64,000 bases of DNA from Straminergon stramineum (lineage: Eukaryota > Streptophyta > Bryopsida > Hypnales > Calliergonaceae): the NCBI GenBank assembly GCA_963920665.1, contig OY987267.1:27204485-27268484 (forward strand). Direction: 5' to 3'. The notes under the pieces were generated by a model. The model did not search any database. It had not been told where the DNA came from and saw only the letters and a list, made by a program, of their open reading frames with translations. Numbering within the stretch: the stretch's first letter is position 1; every line of letters starts with the position of its first letter. This document shows positions 12,483-25,088 of the stretch, in pieces. The translations under genes were made by a program, and so were the position numbers.

Positions 12483-14267
12483 AGAACCATCAACAATTCA
12501 AAATGTAAATATGTAAATGAAAAAAAGTAAAGAACCAAGAGTCTTAAATCGCTCATACAAATGGGACCTTTCTATGACACTTCAAGAGTATTATGAAAAA
12601 CATAAAATAACATGTTTGTCAATATTAACCGCATCTTGTAAATAATATGATTATAATAATGAGAATAAATGAATTACATTAGTTGAGAGGTAGAAGTTAG
12701 ATGCATATTGTAAAGAGATTTTGCCAATCATAAGATTTAGTGGATAGTTTGTATTTTCAAAGCAAACTAGTAAACTATCGTGTAACCAAGACTTTAAAGG
12801 GAATTTTTTTCATTTCAATTACAAATTTTTAAAATACACTTAAAAATCAATACAGAAGACTTGGTGTGATCTTTAAGGGGGTAAATCAATTATAAATGGT
12901 ATCATTAAAACCAAAAAAAAATTATTACAAAAATTCACTTCATATAGGGAAAGGATGCAAAAATTTGTTAATAGATAAAGACAATGGTTTTTGTTGTTGT
13001 CAATTGACACGTTGACATTGAGTTGCCTCTACTTCTGAAAATTCTTAACCCCTTAAACGCGTCGATGTCCATTTTGGGGACAATGAACAAATTGAAACTC
13101 CAATTTCATCATCCTAACTACTTGGATGAAAGTTATTTTAATTTGTGAAGATACGTTATCAAGTTGTTGTCCTATCTAAGGGTTGGATTTGGTGTTACAA
13201 GAGTTCATATTTTTCTAAAATTACAAATGTGCAAGTATGTCAAGTGGTCAAACTACATTGACTTTAGTTCAAAATTGGATTAGCCAAAATGAAGTCATAG
13301 ATAGGAAGAACAAAAAAATTTCAAAAAATCACCATGTGAAGAGAACCTCATTTCAAATCCATTCCAACAAATTTTACTCTAAAAATGATAATATTTTACT
13401 TGCAATCAAATTTTGAAGGAATTTTAGAATTTCTCTTTCAAAATTTATAAAAATAGATTGGTGATAGCATTGGTGAATCTAACCATATAGATGGAATCTA
13501 CAAAACAAAATCTACAACTTTTATTTGCATTTCAATTCCAAAATATGCTTCCAAATAGCACTTTGTAATGATTTTTCTCAAATTGTCATTTTTGGAGATG
13601 AATTTGGATGTTTAGGAGTTAAACATGTCAAAATATATGTTGGAATTTCCTAATTGTTTACAAATTTATTTGATCTATTCATATGATGTCCAAAAATACA
13701 TATAAAATTGAGCTAGAATCCTCTTTCTATTGCTAATATATAAGATTCAATAAAATCAATCTTTAATTGCCAATATTGCCATTGTTAGTATCTTTCTACA
13801 ACCTCCACTCTCATCCATCATGTTATTGTGAAATTTGTGAGATAATTTTCTATCATTTGTACAATGTAGGTTATAATACTCTATAATTTAAACTCTAAGG
13901 TTGAAGTGTTAAAACTAAAGATGATCCAAGGAAAAATACATTATAAGATTATTTGTGGAAAATCTAATAGTTTGGATGTAATTTTGACTGTGTATAATTA
14001 ATCTGAAAAATCTTAAATTACATCATGGTTAGCATTTTACTTATTAGTTCAAAGAATGGAAATTCTTATGAATATTAGAAATATTCAATTCACAATCAAA
14101 TTTATAAGGAACTTTGAATTTTTGGTTTTATATTATATGGATAATTATTGATTAGACTAATGGAAGATCCAAACATTTGGATATGATTCATAGGTCAAAG
14201 TTTGTAACTTTTCTTAGAAAGCCATCACTAAATTATTCTATTAAACTATACATTATTATTCCAATAG
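12483..14267. other. Unassigned AT-rich DNA with a possible old piggyBac MITE
   Basis: No gene was recognised. TTAACCCCTTAAAC near 13047 and GTTTAGGAGTTAA near 13614-13626 could be eroded ends of another ~575 bp piggyBac-type MITE, but each end departs from the family consensus and I could not match the interior to the other copies. Confidence 0.35.
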
Positions 14268-15079
14268 TTAACCCCTAAAGGACCAAACGGTGTTTTTTGG
14301 CAACATAGTGATTTCGGGCAGCTCACTGCAAATGGAATTTTTATTTATTTTCTTTGAAATTTTCACACAACATGTGCTTGAGGAGTAGCTTTAAGACCCA
14401 AAAATTTATATATACATGGAAAGCTTTGAATCATTCCATTTTGATTTATGAGATGAAAGTTATGTAAGAGTTTTAGTTGTGGGTAGTTTGTGGATAGTAA
14501 TGGAATCTCTACTCTAAAATAAACTTTGAAGACCTTTATTTAATTCAATTTTTCATATTTTTGGAAAAAAAATAAAAATTTGAGGTGTAGATTGTTTATT
14601 ACAACAATGTCACCATTGGGATTGGCATTTTTCAATTCCATAAATAAATTATTAACAATTTAGTATTTTGAATCATTCTCTACTTCTTTCAACTTACTAT
14701 TTTTTTCCTATATGTTGCACAATTCCAAATGATCTAAACTTTTTCAAGCATGTAGCCAACATGACTTGAAGAATGAATCCAAATAGTTACAACCATTTTG
14801 GAAATTTTTTTATAATGATCTGACCTTGTTAAGTGCATCTGCCCGGATTTTTGCAAGGCCAAAAAATGGCTTTTTGTCACTTCAAATGCTAATATCTTGC
14901 AATCCAAACGGTGGAAATTTCTGAAATTTTTTCCACATCTTTCCAAACCAATGTAATACAAGATCCTACGGTTACATTTGTCCAAAAATGTATTTTTTCT
15001 AAAATTTGATACTTATACTAGAGATGACAATTTTGGAGCGTTTTTGGTGAAAACATAGTCAAATACCTTTAGGGGTTAA
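14268..15079. mobile_element. piggyBac-type MITE, copy 2 (inverted relative to copy 1)
   Basis: An 804 bp element (14272-15075) with intact TTAA target duplications at 14268-14271 and 15076-15079. Its ends are CCCCTAAAGGACC and ATACCTTTAGGGG. The interior is close to the reverse complement of 4337-5134, including the word AGATCCTACGGTTAC at about 14961, which is also present near 61257 in the full-size piggyBac. The open frame at 14734-14985 is one strand of this repeat and not a gene. Confidence 0.9.
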
Positions 15080-15980
15080 ACATCTCTATAATTTTGGAAT
15101 TTAGGATTAGCTTGAGGATCTTTGGGAATTAAAATAGTTAACGAAATGAATTGTACTCAAAACCTCCATTGAAGGCTTTCTTGACAATCATTCTACAAAT
15201 GCAAGGGCTAATAAAGAATGAAGTCCAATAAAGAAGACCTTTTTTGTGGAATATTCAGTAAACAATTGATGGCATTATATGGTGTAAAATATAGGTGAAA
15301 ATTTTGAAACAAGGAAATTTTATATGAACAAAGCAAAAAACCCAACTATGTTGGAATATATGCATCATTATTGTTGAAACTCTAATTACGGTTTATTATG
15401 AAGCCTACAAATAAACAAAAAATCTCCAACAATTGAATTAACTTAACACATCTCAACTTGTCATGTAAAAGTACTTCCCGTCAAAATATTGTGTCAATTT
15501 CTTTAGATATGGATCACATTTAATCCTCCTAGTGCAATTTGTTACATTAACTTCTAGACAATTACAAATCTTTTGGTAAGCAAAAATATCCCTATAATTT
15601 TTATATCAATGTACTATTTATAAGAAAAAAAAGGTAATATTGTGGTGCAACTACCAACCCTGACAAATCAACTATATTTGGTCTTGCCAAAGAAAGCCAT
15701 TTGTCATAGCAAACTCTACTTTTAGAAATGCAACTTTTTTACTATCATTTTGTTTTCTTACCATCAAGATTTTTATTTATGTTGTTTGTTTTTCAATTCA
15801 CCACCTTCCATCTCTTGCCAATGTAAAACAATATTCTAGCTACATTCCAAAATATGTAGAACAACCCATTTTAAGCATGTTTCACCCACGAATTGCCTCA
15901 TTTGCCATACCGGTGGAAATCCTATTCCGATATCATGTTCACTTTGTTTTACTAAGCTTAACTTAATATTTTGGGTCCAC
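15080..15980. other. AT-rich DNA upstream of MED18
   Basis: Nothing coding was recognised. Base composition changes sharply from AT-rich to GC-rich at about 15980, marking the boundary between repeat-like DNA and the gene island. Confidence 0.5.
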
Positions 15981-16660
15981 ACATTGCATCATGTCAAGTG
16001 GGACACAGGGCAGACCGCCACGTTGACACCAGAATCTCAACAGCCACCCGGGACATGTGATTGTCGCACAAGCGCACGTGCGTCCGCATCAAATTCCCGG
16101 AAAACTCCACGTGTCGAAACGAGCACTCCTCCGGCTCCACTCCACGTACGACTCGCCCAACAGCCGCCGCCGCCGCCGCCCCTGTCGCCAACCTCCCTTG
16201 CCGGCCTCGACCGCCCGCTACCGGCCGCGGCCGTGGCTCCCAAGATGATCGGTGATGGAGGACTAGGGCCGCGAACGTGCTCGCCTCTCCCATTCAAACG
16301 CATCCCGCCCGCCCGCTCGCCGAGGATGCCTGTGTAGTCGCGATCGAGGCTTTTACCTGTAACTTCGCTGTGGCCGAAATTTGGAAGAGTGCGACCACGT
16401 CGGAGGGCAATGGAGTGCGTGGTGCAAGGCATCTTGGAAGCCAAGGTCCGTTTGATGCCTGAGTTAGTTGTTTTGCTTTGCCCATCTGCTTCCCTTCGCC
16501 TGTTTCGGCAATCATTCCACACTTGCAACCCTGTGGCGTGGATGCATTGCACGCGGTAGCGATTTCGTCCTTACATGTGGGGCCGGCCCGTGCGCACACT
16601 CTAACTTAGTCGGGAGAGCCCTGCTTATAACGTAGACCACTCGGGGCTTGCGCTTCCTTC
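15981..16660 (+). promoter_or_regulatory. CpG-rich promoter / 5' region of MED18
   Basis: This is the most CpG-dense segment outside the arrays near 30 and 36 kb. It includes a run of CCG triplets at about 16161-16180 and surrounds the MED18 start codon at 16410. Long open frames on both strands here follow from the GC content and show no recognisable protein. I could not place a TATA box or transcription start upstream of 16410. The region continues about 215 bp into intron 1. Confidence 0.55.
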
Positions 16661-19600
16661 CACTCATACTCTCGCCACGTTCTTTCCTTTGGGGTTTTGT
16701 TGTGTGCTAGCTGGACCTTTCTTGTGAGCCTCTTCTCTGGTCTTACATTGTGTCATTTCTCAGCCGTGTCCCCCGTGTGTTTGCTCCATTGCCACTACCT
16801 TCTTCTTCGACTTTCTGTCTCTGCCTGCCTGTCGTCACGACGTTCTGGCGGAGAAGAATCTGTTCGTTCACCCCGATCGTCCCTCTGGTGTACCTTTCCG
16901 CAGCCAGCGCGGCTCTGTCAATTATAAATCCCTAAAGAGCTAAGAAGCCTGCAGTGGGACTCATATTTGTCGTGCAGTTTGAGTAGGTCATACGGGGACT
17001 TTTTATGCCGAATTTCACTTGTTTTTTGAGTAACTCGTGCAATGTTCTCCATTGATTTTGTTGATATAAATTTTTTTACCTGATGTGAATTGTAGTTTCC
17101 GCAATATGATGAATTGAATTTTTCATTTTTTAATCATCAATCCTTGGTTCTTTAGAGCTCAAAGCGAACGGTGGATTTTCTCGAGTGGAAACGAAGTTAA
17201 TTTTAATGCTTCATTTTCACTTGGTGATGTGGTCTTGCTTTGAGTCAACAGAAGGCTAGCATTCCCTTGGAATCTCCTTGGAAAAAATTACAGTCCTAAT
17301 ATTTTTTTGGCCTGAAAGGAATCCATGCGAAATTGGTCAGGGTTTTATCGTTCTTGTTGTCGATTTGCAACGCTCACTGCTGCTTCTGAATTCACGTCAA
17401 CAGGCTCTGAAATTCACTGGTTTACTGTATATGGGGAGCCCCAAAGAGTGACTGCCATGAATTTATTAGCATTGTTCACGATTGCGGAAGAGCTTTTCTT
17501 TGTGCGAGACTGCCCTTGTGAGAGATTTTGTGAGGGATCATTCTTCTTCTTTCCAATTTCCTTTTGTTCTTGGTTCGATTTTGTTATTTTTTTGGTGAAA
17601 TCTTTGATTTCGGCTACGTATGGGCACACTTGACTTGTTTAGTTTTGGGGGGTTTAGACGTCATCCACCTTGAACTGCTGCAGTGCCACATATCTGCATC
17701 TGCACCTGCGCCGAAGTTGAATGCTCTGATAGCCACGGAGCTTCTAGTCCTTAGTAGCCTCCAGGTTCAGGTCGGCGATCAGGTAGACAAGATGGTGCGG
17801 GTGTAGATGCGGAAACGTGGCATTGAAGCTACTTGCTGCTATCCTTCACGGTTAGTTTCTACAATGAAAACGTACACGTTTCTAGCCCTTGTTGGCGAGC
17901 TTTTTCTTAGAACTATGCACTTGTCTGTCTTCCTCTTGGTTGCTGTCATTTTATATTCCTGCATATGCATCTACTCCACACAGCTTCAGAGATTGTACTC
18001 GAATCAGTTCTGTTGTTGCAACTCCTGACTCTCTGTCGTTAAGATCAGTATTCAATCCTTTTTCTCCGGAGGTGCTTATGCAGTAATATGATATTGAAGC
18101 TGACATTCGCTCACTAGTACTGTGGGAGTACTATTGAGCAGTGGTAACGTCTCGGCTCACACCTTTTGATGTGCTTCTCGGCGCTCCTTGATTTTTATGA
18201 TACGCTTCTGATTTGTGTGTTCATCGCTCCTCCACCAGCACGTGGATGCGTTGGAGGTTTTATTGCAGGGGCTTTGTGGAGGGCTTCGAGAAACAATCAA
18301 AGTACATGAGATTTGTTTGAAGACCGGGCCCAATTTAGGTGCAAATCAAGGAACCTTTTTTTTTGTTGCAGCTGCATTCAGCAACATGGGAATGGAGTTG
18401 TATAATGCAGGGTCTAAATGATACTTTCTTTTCCAGGTGCGGTGGCGTCTGAAGTCCACCTGTGCTGCTCATTATCCCAGCCGGAGCCTGTCTGGTATGT
18501 CTCAAGCCTGTGATCCTCGTGATACCATAATTCACTTTGGTCAATTTCCCTGTAATCTATGCAAAACTTAGTCGGTCTGTAGTTTAGCAGTTTCCATCGT
18601 CTATAGGAGCTGACTGGTAAATTAGTATCTGGGCAGGGATCGCAACATTCTGTGGCCTGTCTGTCTGATATTGGTTACATTTAACCGCCTGAAAAGTTCT
18701 CGTAATTGCAGAGAATAGTGCACACGAGAGAATAATATGCACAGAAAATCTGGACTTAACCCCTAAATAAATCAGAGTTTCAAGTTGGTCTCTCGTTTTT
18801 TTAAGCAATTTTGAGTAGGTCTTATGAAATTGGGCCACATCCTTTTGTCAAACTTATTGTTTTTTTTATCAAACACATGCAATGTTCTTGATCGATTCTA
18901 TTGATATGATTTTGGCCCTATCTGAATCATTGATTTTTTTACAATATGTTGATTTTCAAATCATAGGTACTTGGCCCATTATGGATTGAGAAAATTGAAA
19001 CGTTATCATGTATGGAATTCAGTGCTACATCCTAAGAATAGTTTCTGATGTATTGGCTTAGACATGATAGTGTAGAGATTTGTAATCTCACTCACTGCGG
19101 CTGAGCCCAAGGCAGGTCAGTTCGTCATGTAGGTGGGGCAATGCGAGGAGCTGGAGCAGAGCAGCTTCCGGCGTTGGTGCGTCCTTTGCTAGAAGCTGCG
19201 ATTAGTAACAATTCTCTTCGATTCATGTATGCACTTGGCTACAAACTGGACTACGAAATGCTCCGGACAGGCTTTTCATTCCAGATGCACAGGACAGTGC
19301 CCATTGCTGTGACCATCACCATAGCTGTGACGGCTGTGCACAGATTGCCCAAGACTCATGCAGTAGACGACGCACAGCCTGTCACACCCGGCTTGCACAT
19401 GGTGCAGCTCACAGCTCCTGCATCTCCTGAAAACTACTCCGATGTTGTGAATGCTATATCAGCTTTGGCTGAGCACTTAGCTCCGTAAGCTCTAGCCCAC
19501 CTTCATGTTCTTCCCATGCTAAGATATTTTTTCAAAAACAATGCATTCATTAATTACTCCGGATGATGTTTGGATGATTCGCTGATTCTGTCGTGTTTCT

Positions 19601-19717
19601 GTGGTATGAAGGCTTGTGCATCTTTCAAAACCGGGGGTATCTGCTGGTATTGTGCCAACTGCTTCCACAGCTGCTGCTGCGCTTATCTCGAGAGGCGGCA
19701 TCACCAAAGTACTGTAG
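16410..19717 (+). CDS. MED18: Mediator complex subunit 18, five exons, apparently intact
   Basis: MED18 is a head-module subunit of the nuclear Mediator complex, which links transcription factors to RNA polymerase II. The gene is assembled from five exons: 16410-16445, 18239-18338, 18437-18494, 19116-19484 and 19612-19717. All four introns have GT...AG borders, phases agree at every junction, and the coding length is 669 nt (222 aa), close to the roughly 220 aa of Arabidopsis MED18. Exon 1 encodes the conserved start MECVVQGILEAK. Exon 2 has DALEVLLQGLCG and exons 2-3 have GPNLGAVASEV. Exon 4 has RHVGGAMRGAGAEQ, ALGYKLD and PVTPG. Exon 5 gives the plant-type tail LVHLSKPGVSAGIVPTA plus an alanine run. 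Exon 4 also reads into a TAA just past its donor, which would give a shorter product if intron 4 were retained. Intron 1 is 1.8 kb. No frame damage was seen, so this is probably an active single gene. Confidence 0.92.
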
Positions 19718-21615
19718 CGCGTTTTAGGGAGTCAGCAGCAGCCCCAAAGTGTAAAGTGCTTTTCACTGAGCTTTAGACAACATTGCGAGCAGGAGGAACA
19801 GCCCATTTCCATCACTTGAGCTGGAGGGGCTGGGGTTCAGCTGAATTGCCTTCAAAGCTGGCAATCCTTTGTGATGGGAAAATTGCAGCATTGAAGGCAC
19901 TGTGAGGGAGTTGAAGGGCTTGTGAGGTATCAACGGGGTAGTAGCATTGTCAAAGGGCCTCCGTCCTGTTTTGGATTAGAGAGATCTAGTAAGTACAGAG
20001 ATCTAGTAACTAGTTGATCCTAGACATGGAATCAGGCTCTAGTATCGTCTGCATTTGTACAGTGAATCTTTGCTAGGGCTCAGGAAGCCGGCCCATTTCC
20101 GACCACTTAAGCAATTGAGCATATCTGGAGCTTGGGTATGTTGAGTGGAAAAATGCTCGTGTACAGAAACAGATTTCAGAGGGATTCCATAAGTTCTTAC
20201 AATTTTATTTCCCAAAAGAAAATTACCATGAATTTTCTAGGTGAAGATTCTGCTGGTCCCATATTAGTCATCATAGGTCATCCTATTTCCAACCAAGGGT
20301 TGGTTGCAAAATCGATATTCTTTATTACTGTGATGGATTATTACTCTGAGAGAGAATTGTAGCACCAGAAAACGGTGCACTTACCTATAATTAGCACATT
20401 TATATTAATAGTTTATTCATGTACTAATTATAGGTATATCAATACTCAAATCAACTTGATGCTCTCAAATTTAGAAAATTTACATTTGAGGTAAGAATTG
20501 GTAGGGGTCAATTTTTCAACAAGGTTGTGCTTTATATAGCTTAAGGTATGTCTACACTTGGCTTTATTTTTAGGCCTTTAAATTATTCATAAGTACATAA
20601 GAACTCAACCATGCACACATGTATTCTTTTGCAATTGCCAAGCCTAGTTGGCGTCTGATAGAGGAGGTTCATAAGAGTGATGGCACAAAGATAAGAATGC
20701 TTTCTTTCCAAGAGATTTGATGAGATTATCAAAAAGTAAAATCCATCAATAATGTAGATTTGTATTTTGTAACTAGGCTTTTATTGGACTAGTTTCTCCC
20801 GTGTTGGCTTCATTGCATAGGCTAGATTTTCGAGGGACAAACTCACAATGGTCAAATTCTAACAAATCTAGAGAAATTTTGCTAGAAAAAAAGGCTTGAC
20901 TATAACAACAATTTTATGTACCTGACCCCAAAAGGTGGCATTAACTAAGAGCATGCAATAGTCTTTGTGGAGAAGTTGCTCTACTGTTGTTTAGCAATCT
21001 ACAACAATCATGAGCTTGCATTTACCTTTGCAATTCACATGCATGGGTGTGGAATAGGTGGCATTCATCTTTTTTAAATTTTGGGTTATGGCACACTATT
21101 CAAAGAACACTGCTCCCAAATCCATACAATTTGCTTAAGGAGTTGTTTAACATATGTGAATGTTAGATAGCTTGTGATGACCTAATTGTGACCTATTTTT
21201 ATAACTCACCTCTAGAGACTCTTGCCTTAAATATAGAACTTCTAGTTTGTGATAGCCTAGAATATATCTTTTTTAACAATTTAAAGAGTTCTAGTTTATT
21301 TATTGGGAATCTAAAAAATGGATGGTAAAAGCAATTTGAATCCCCCTTTGACTCCCAATTTGACCAAACAAAGCTAAGACAGTTTAGTGAAAAGAACCAT
21401 GCTCGCAAGCATACATAGATGATTTTAGGTGTAAATACCCAATATTTCAATTGAGATAGAAAGCTTGAACATTTTAGATAAGAGACCCTATTTTTGGTAA
21501 TCATTTCTAAATCCAATTATGTGGTTCAATAAGCTTGCTCTATTTTTATAGGCTCCATCAGGGAAAGATGATGCTTCCTTGACAGGGGAACTTAGGCAAA
21601 TTATAGGGAACTTCG
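19718..21615. other. MED18 3' flank and unassigned DNA
   Basis: The first few hundred bases probably include the MED18 3' untranslated region, because composition stays moderately GC-rich to about 20110. No poly(A) site could be fixed. Beyond that the DNA is AT-rich and I see no gene. Confidence 0.45.
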
Positions 21616-21903
21616 GTGCCTCTAGTGTTGGAAGGCGAAGTGTTTGCAGTGATGGAGGACAGACCAGAGCCTATTAGCAAGAACTTGCTCAAAAAGTTGG
21701 AAAAGGCGAAGAAGGCGGCTAAAGAGAAGAGGCTCAAGGAGGAGAAGAAGAGGGCGGAAGCCACTGCCAAGCCACAGGAAGCTTCCACTTTTGTGTCGGT
21801 CGAGGCTGATGAGGACAACATGGATCTTACATAGTACCAAAACAATTAGCCGTGTGTCTTGAGTGAGTTCAAGGATAAGGAGAAGAATCCTTACCTGCAG
21901 AAT
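21616..21903 (+). pseudogene. Lysyl-tRNA synthetase-like N-terminal fragment
   Basis: One frame reads a basic, lysine-rich helix (ISKNLLKKLEKAKKAAKEKR), a short linker, then EADEDNMDLT, a stop at 21832-21834, YQNN, another stop, and SEFKDKEKNPYL. The order Lys-rich extension, D-x-x-NMDPTQY-like block, then a K-x-x-NPYP-like block is that of the N-terminal extension and entry to the anticodon-binding domain of plant cytosolic lysyl-tRNA synthetase. Both stops could come from single C-to-T changes (CAG to TAG and CGG to TAG) or comparable changes. No downstream catalytic exons are present within the following kilobase. This is probably a gene fragment left by duplication or transposon capture. 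The family call rests on short motifs. Confidence 0.5.
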
Positions 21904-23690
21904 AGGGTTGTCTCGGATGTATGTCCGTGTGAGCCTCTAATTCGTCACCAAGGGCTCACTCTTTTTTTTTTTTTCCTATTTGTTATTTTAAATGCAATTT
22001 TAAATACAAAAAGTCCAAAAAAGAGTGTAGAATCCAAATTGGTGTGTCACATACCAATATAGTATTTGCTCTAGTTTTAGAATATTATAGCTAGAATGGC
22101 CCAACCACGAGTTGTAAATAGGTTAGAATCCAATTAATCGTGACAATTTGGTCAATTGCAAGTAATGGGAGTATGAGGCTCAAAACCCCACATGGAGAGG
22201 ACATCTCTAGGCTAGAATTGGTTGAGGGAATCTTGGTAGGGCATAGGAATGAGTTCTTGTAGATAGGTTCTAGTTTCCCCATTTCATCAATGAAGTAGCG
22301 AAACCCCAATTGTTGACTTGAAGATGTTTAAAATATTGAGACAGAACCATGGAGGAATCTCAGGTCCAAGGAGGGTGGTTTGGGGTCAAACCCATGCCCG
22401 GGAACCAACAGTGAAGTCGGTTCACCAAGATTCCCCCCGATGTGGAAGATTCCCTAGCCATTGATAATTAAACGAAGAGATGAATTTTTCCCCCTAGGCC
22501 GATGTGTAGAATAAAAAAATGAGCCTACACATGTGTCGTGGGATCCCATGGGAGGTTCCACGAAAAGTTTCGGAATTTTTTGATAGTCAGAAGATGTCTT
22601 TCCAAACGGTCAACTACCCAAACCTACGATGGGAAATTCCTAGAAATTCCCTAGGTGGCGATAAATTCCCACTAAAAATTATTATAGCTTATTTTTTATT
22701 TACAAGCTACCCCAACAAGTTTCAAGACATTCTGATAGTCAAAAGTACCCGAATCTGTGAAATTCTTCAATAATTAACAGAATTTAAAGTCCACGGGGGA
22801 GTTGACCGGCAAAGCGGGAGCATACGAAAAACGGAATGGGGCCCAAGATAGGTCTTTTCTCACTCCCCCACACCTATTTAGGAGCCTAGGCTAGTTACTT
22901 TTGCTAAACAAGTCAACCTCCAAAAGTTGGGATTTTTCTCGATTTTGGTGTTAAATTGGCGCTAGGTTTCGTTGCAATTTTGAAGATAGGAAAGGAGGAG
23001 GGGGTATTCCTTCGACTAGAAAAAGACTTCTGAAGCCAATGGCACATTCCATTTGCGATTTGGAGTTAATCTCCAAAAGTTAGCTTAGTAGGCCAACATA
23101 AAATGAAAATCTTGAGTTTGGATGAAAATCCAAGAAGATAAGATTAACTTTGATGAACGAGAGGAGGTGGGTGCCCGAGAAAGAGTAAAAGGGCACCCCT
23201 TCTCCTCTCTCATCACCTCCTTTTTGTGTAATTAGGTCCGTTGGATTCAATTTATGTTGGAAATTGTAGCATTTTAGCCACAAGCTTTGCAACAGTGTTT
23301 TTTGGGCACTTTTTGTCCGTTGTTGTTTTTCAAGCTTCCAAGGTCTTTGTGGTTCCCTTGCATCTTCAGTGTGTGTAGTACTAATTCTTTTAAGCTTGAG
23401 CTTGGAAGTTTTGTTAACTTCCTAGGTTGCTAGAGGTTGTGGGTGCTTACCTTTGAGAGACCCTTTTGGTTACTCTCCTTGTTTTGTCATGTACTAACCC
23501 TGGAGCACCCCACCCCCCAAATGACTAGTGATGCCACTTTGGGGGGCCTTTAGTTTAAGTCAATTGTGGTGATAACTTTTGTCGCTAGTCCTTTGAGTGT
23601 CAAAGGTTCCTTCCTTTTTGTTCCTAACATTGACGTGGTATTCCTTGGTGAGAGATATGAGGGTGAGGATAGTGGGTCCCACCTATATGG
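21904..23690. other. Unassigned DNA
   Basis: No gene or bounded element was recognised. A run of T at about 21961-21974 follows the synthetase-like fragment. Open frames are short and motif-free. Confidence 0.45.
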
Positions 23691-23868
23691 CGAAGCTTTG
23701 AACCCCTGTGGAGTAAAAAAAAATCCTAATGGTGTGTTAAAAAAGGGGAATGATGGTGAAGCTTTGAACCCCCTTGGATTAAAAAGTCTTAGTGGTGTGT
23801 TAAAGGAGGGAATGACGGTGAAGCTTTGAACCCCCTTGGGATAAAAAGTCTTAGTGGTGCATTAAAAC
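23691..23868. repeat. Three-copy tandem repeat, unit about 62-66 bp
   Basis: Copies start with GAAGCTTTGAACCCC at about 23692, 23758 and 23820. Each continues to a TTAAAAAGTCTTAGTGGTG-like segment, and the last two are the closest to each other. The array is non-coding and no element end was found beside it. Confidence 0.75.
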
Positions 23869-25088
23869 CACCTCACAAGAGAACGGTGAGACCACATATT
23901 CTCTTTCCCCACAAGGTTTAGTTCCCAAAATGTGTTGGGAACAAACCAAGGTTTAAGCCCCAAAAAATAGGATTTAGAGGTCAAATTGAGTACGAAGAGT
24001 AATTAGGAAGAAATTGAGTAAGGTCTCCATCCCATGAACCTAGCTTACCACCTACTAACCATAGACATGGCATGCCCTACATCCCCTTAGAATTCGCCAA
24101 AAATTAGCAAAAAAGGGAGACAGTCCAACAACCAGTACTTAGACCAGCTTTACATCTAGCCCCTAGCCCAATAGTACCTCGATACTCGGGAGACTAAGGC
24201 CAAGTACTACTAGCTAGCCATCGGTGGTACAGCAACTGCCGACAGAAGGTCGGGCTTGGGATTTCAATATGGGGGGAGTCAAGGTGGGATTTCGGTAACA
24301 AGGGTGAGGGCTTTGGATTTTGGTACTAGGGAGTCGAGGTTGAGGAAAAGAAGGAGGTTGATGTCTAGGGCTAAAGAAAAGAAGGGGGATGTACAAGGTG
24401 GAAGAAAAGTGAGGGCGATCCAATAATTAAAGGGGAAAGAGAAGAGGAGACTAACAAGACACAACCAACTGCACTAAACAAACCGTCGGGGCGGGGAATC
24501 CAACTCCCCATCTCCCATAAACATCACCAAAGCAACGAGCAAGTGGCCACAAGAATGATAGAGTGACAAGAGGGAGGACAATTTGAAGGTTAGGAGTGGA
24601 AATAGATAAGGTAGGAGCAAAATCTTCCAAGACTTATTTAAGCCTTTGGATTAGAATTAGGTGAGTCCCACGAGATTAAGCGTGAGACATAAGAGCATAG
24701 GACGTAAGAAGTAGCTCAACTTGGAGGATGATAGGACGCATCCTTAGAATTAGCCTCATACTCCCATTGTTAAATAGGGAGCATGGAGCTATTTGAGGAT
24801 CATTGCATGTTGGATGTTGCAAACTTTGCATGCTTTCCTTTATCCCTTGGTCTTTATGAAGCAAGTTTGGGCTTTTGCATTCTATGTAATGAGGACCTAT
24901 AGTGTTCCCTATAACATTTGCTTTAGGGTTCAAGGTACTCGGTTCCCAACTGCTTTTGTTCTCCAATCCTCCTCCAAACTCCATGCTCGTCTTGTCCACA
25001 TTCATTTGCTCTTGGTCATTTAGTTCGTCATTCTTTTCTAGTTGGGCCATTGCCATGGACGGAGACTTGTCACTTGCAATCACTTTGT
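23869..25088. other. Unassigned DNA, possibly downstream part of the hAT element
   Basis: No gene was recognised before about 24660. A minus-strand open frame at 24676-25098 follows the acidic tail of the hAT gene without a recognisable motif and could be its decayed 3' part. Confidence 0.35.

Noticed and set aside
14734..14985. Minus-strand 83-codon frame as a gene
   Set aside because: It lies wholly within the piggyBac MITE and is not protein-like. The corresponding part of the other copy has no matching open frame.
15984..16599. Long open frames on both strands upstream of and across the MED18 start
   Set aside because: High GC content makes stops rare here. They overlap each other on both strands and none resembles a protein. 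The real coding part is the 36 nt exon at 16410.
18215..18421. Single frame of 68 codons containing the MED18 exon 2
   Set aside because: The first 8 codons and the last ~27 codons are intron sequence. The exon borders at 18239 and 18338 give correct joins to exons 1 and 3.
18764..18776. TTAACCCCTAAA in MED18 intron 3 as a piggyBac end
   Set aside because: No partner end (TTTAGGGGTTAA) is found in the intron, and the following bases differ from the family. Chance match or a lone fragment.
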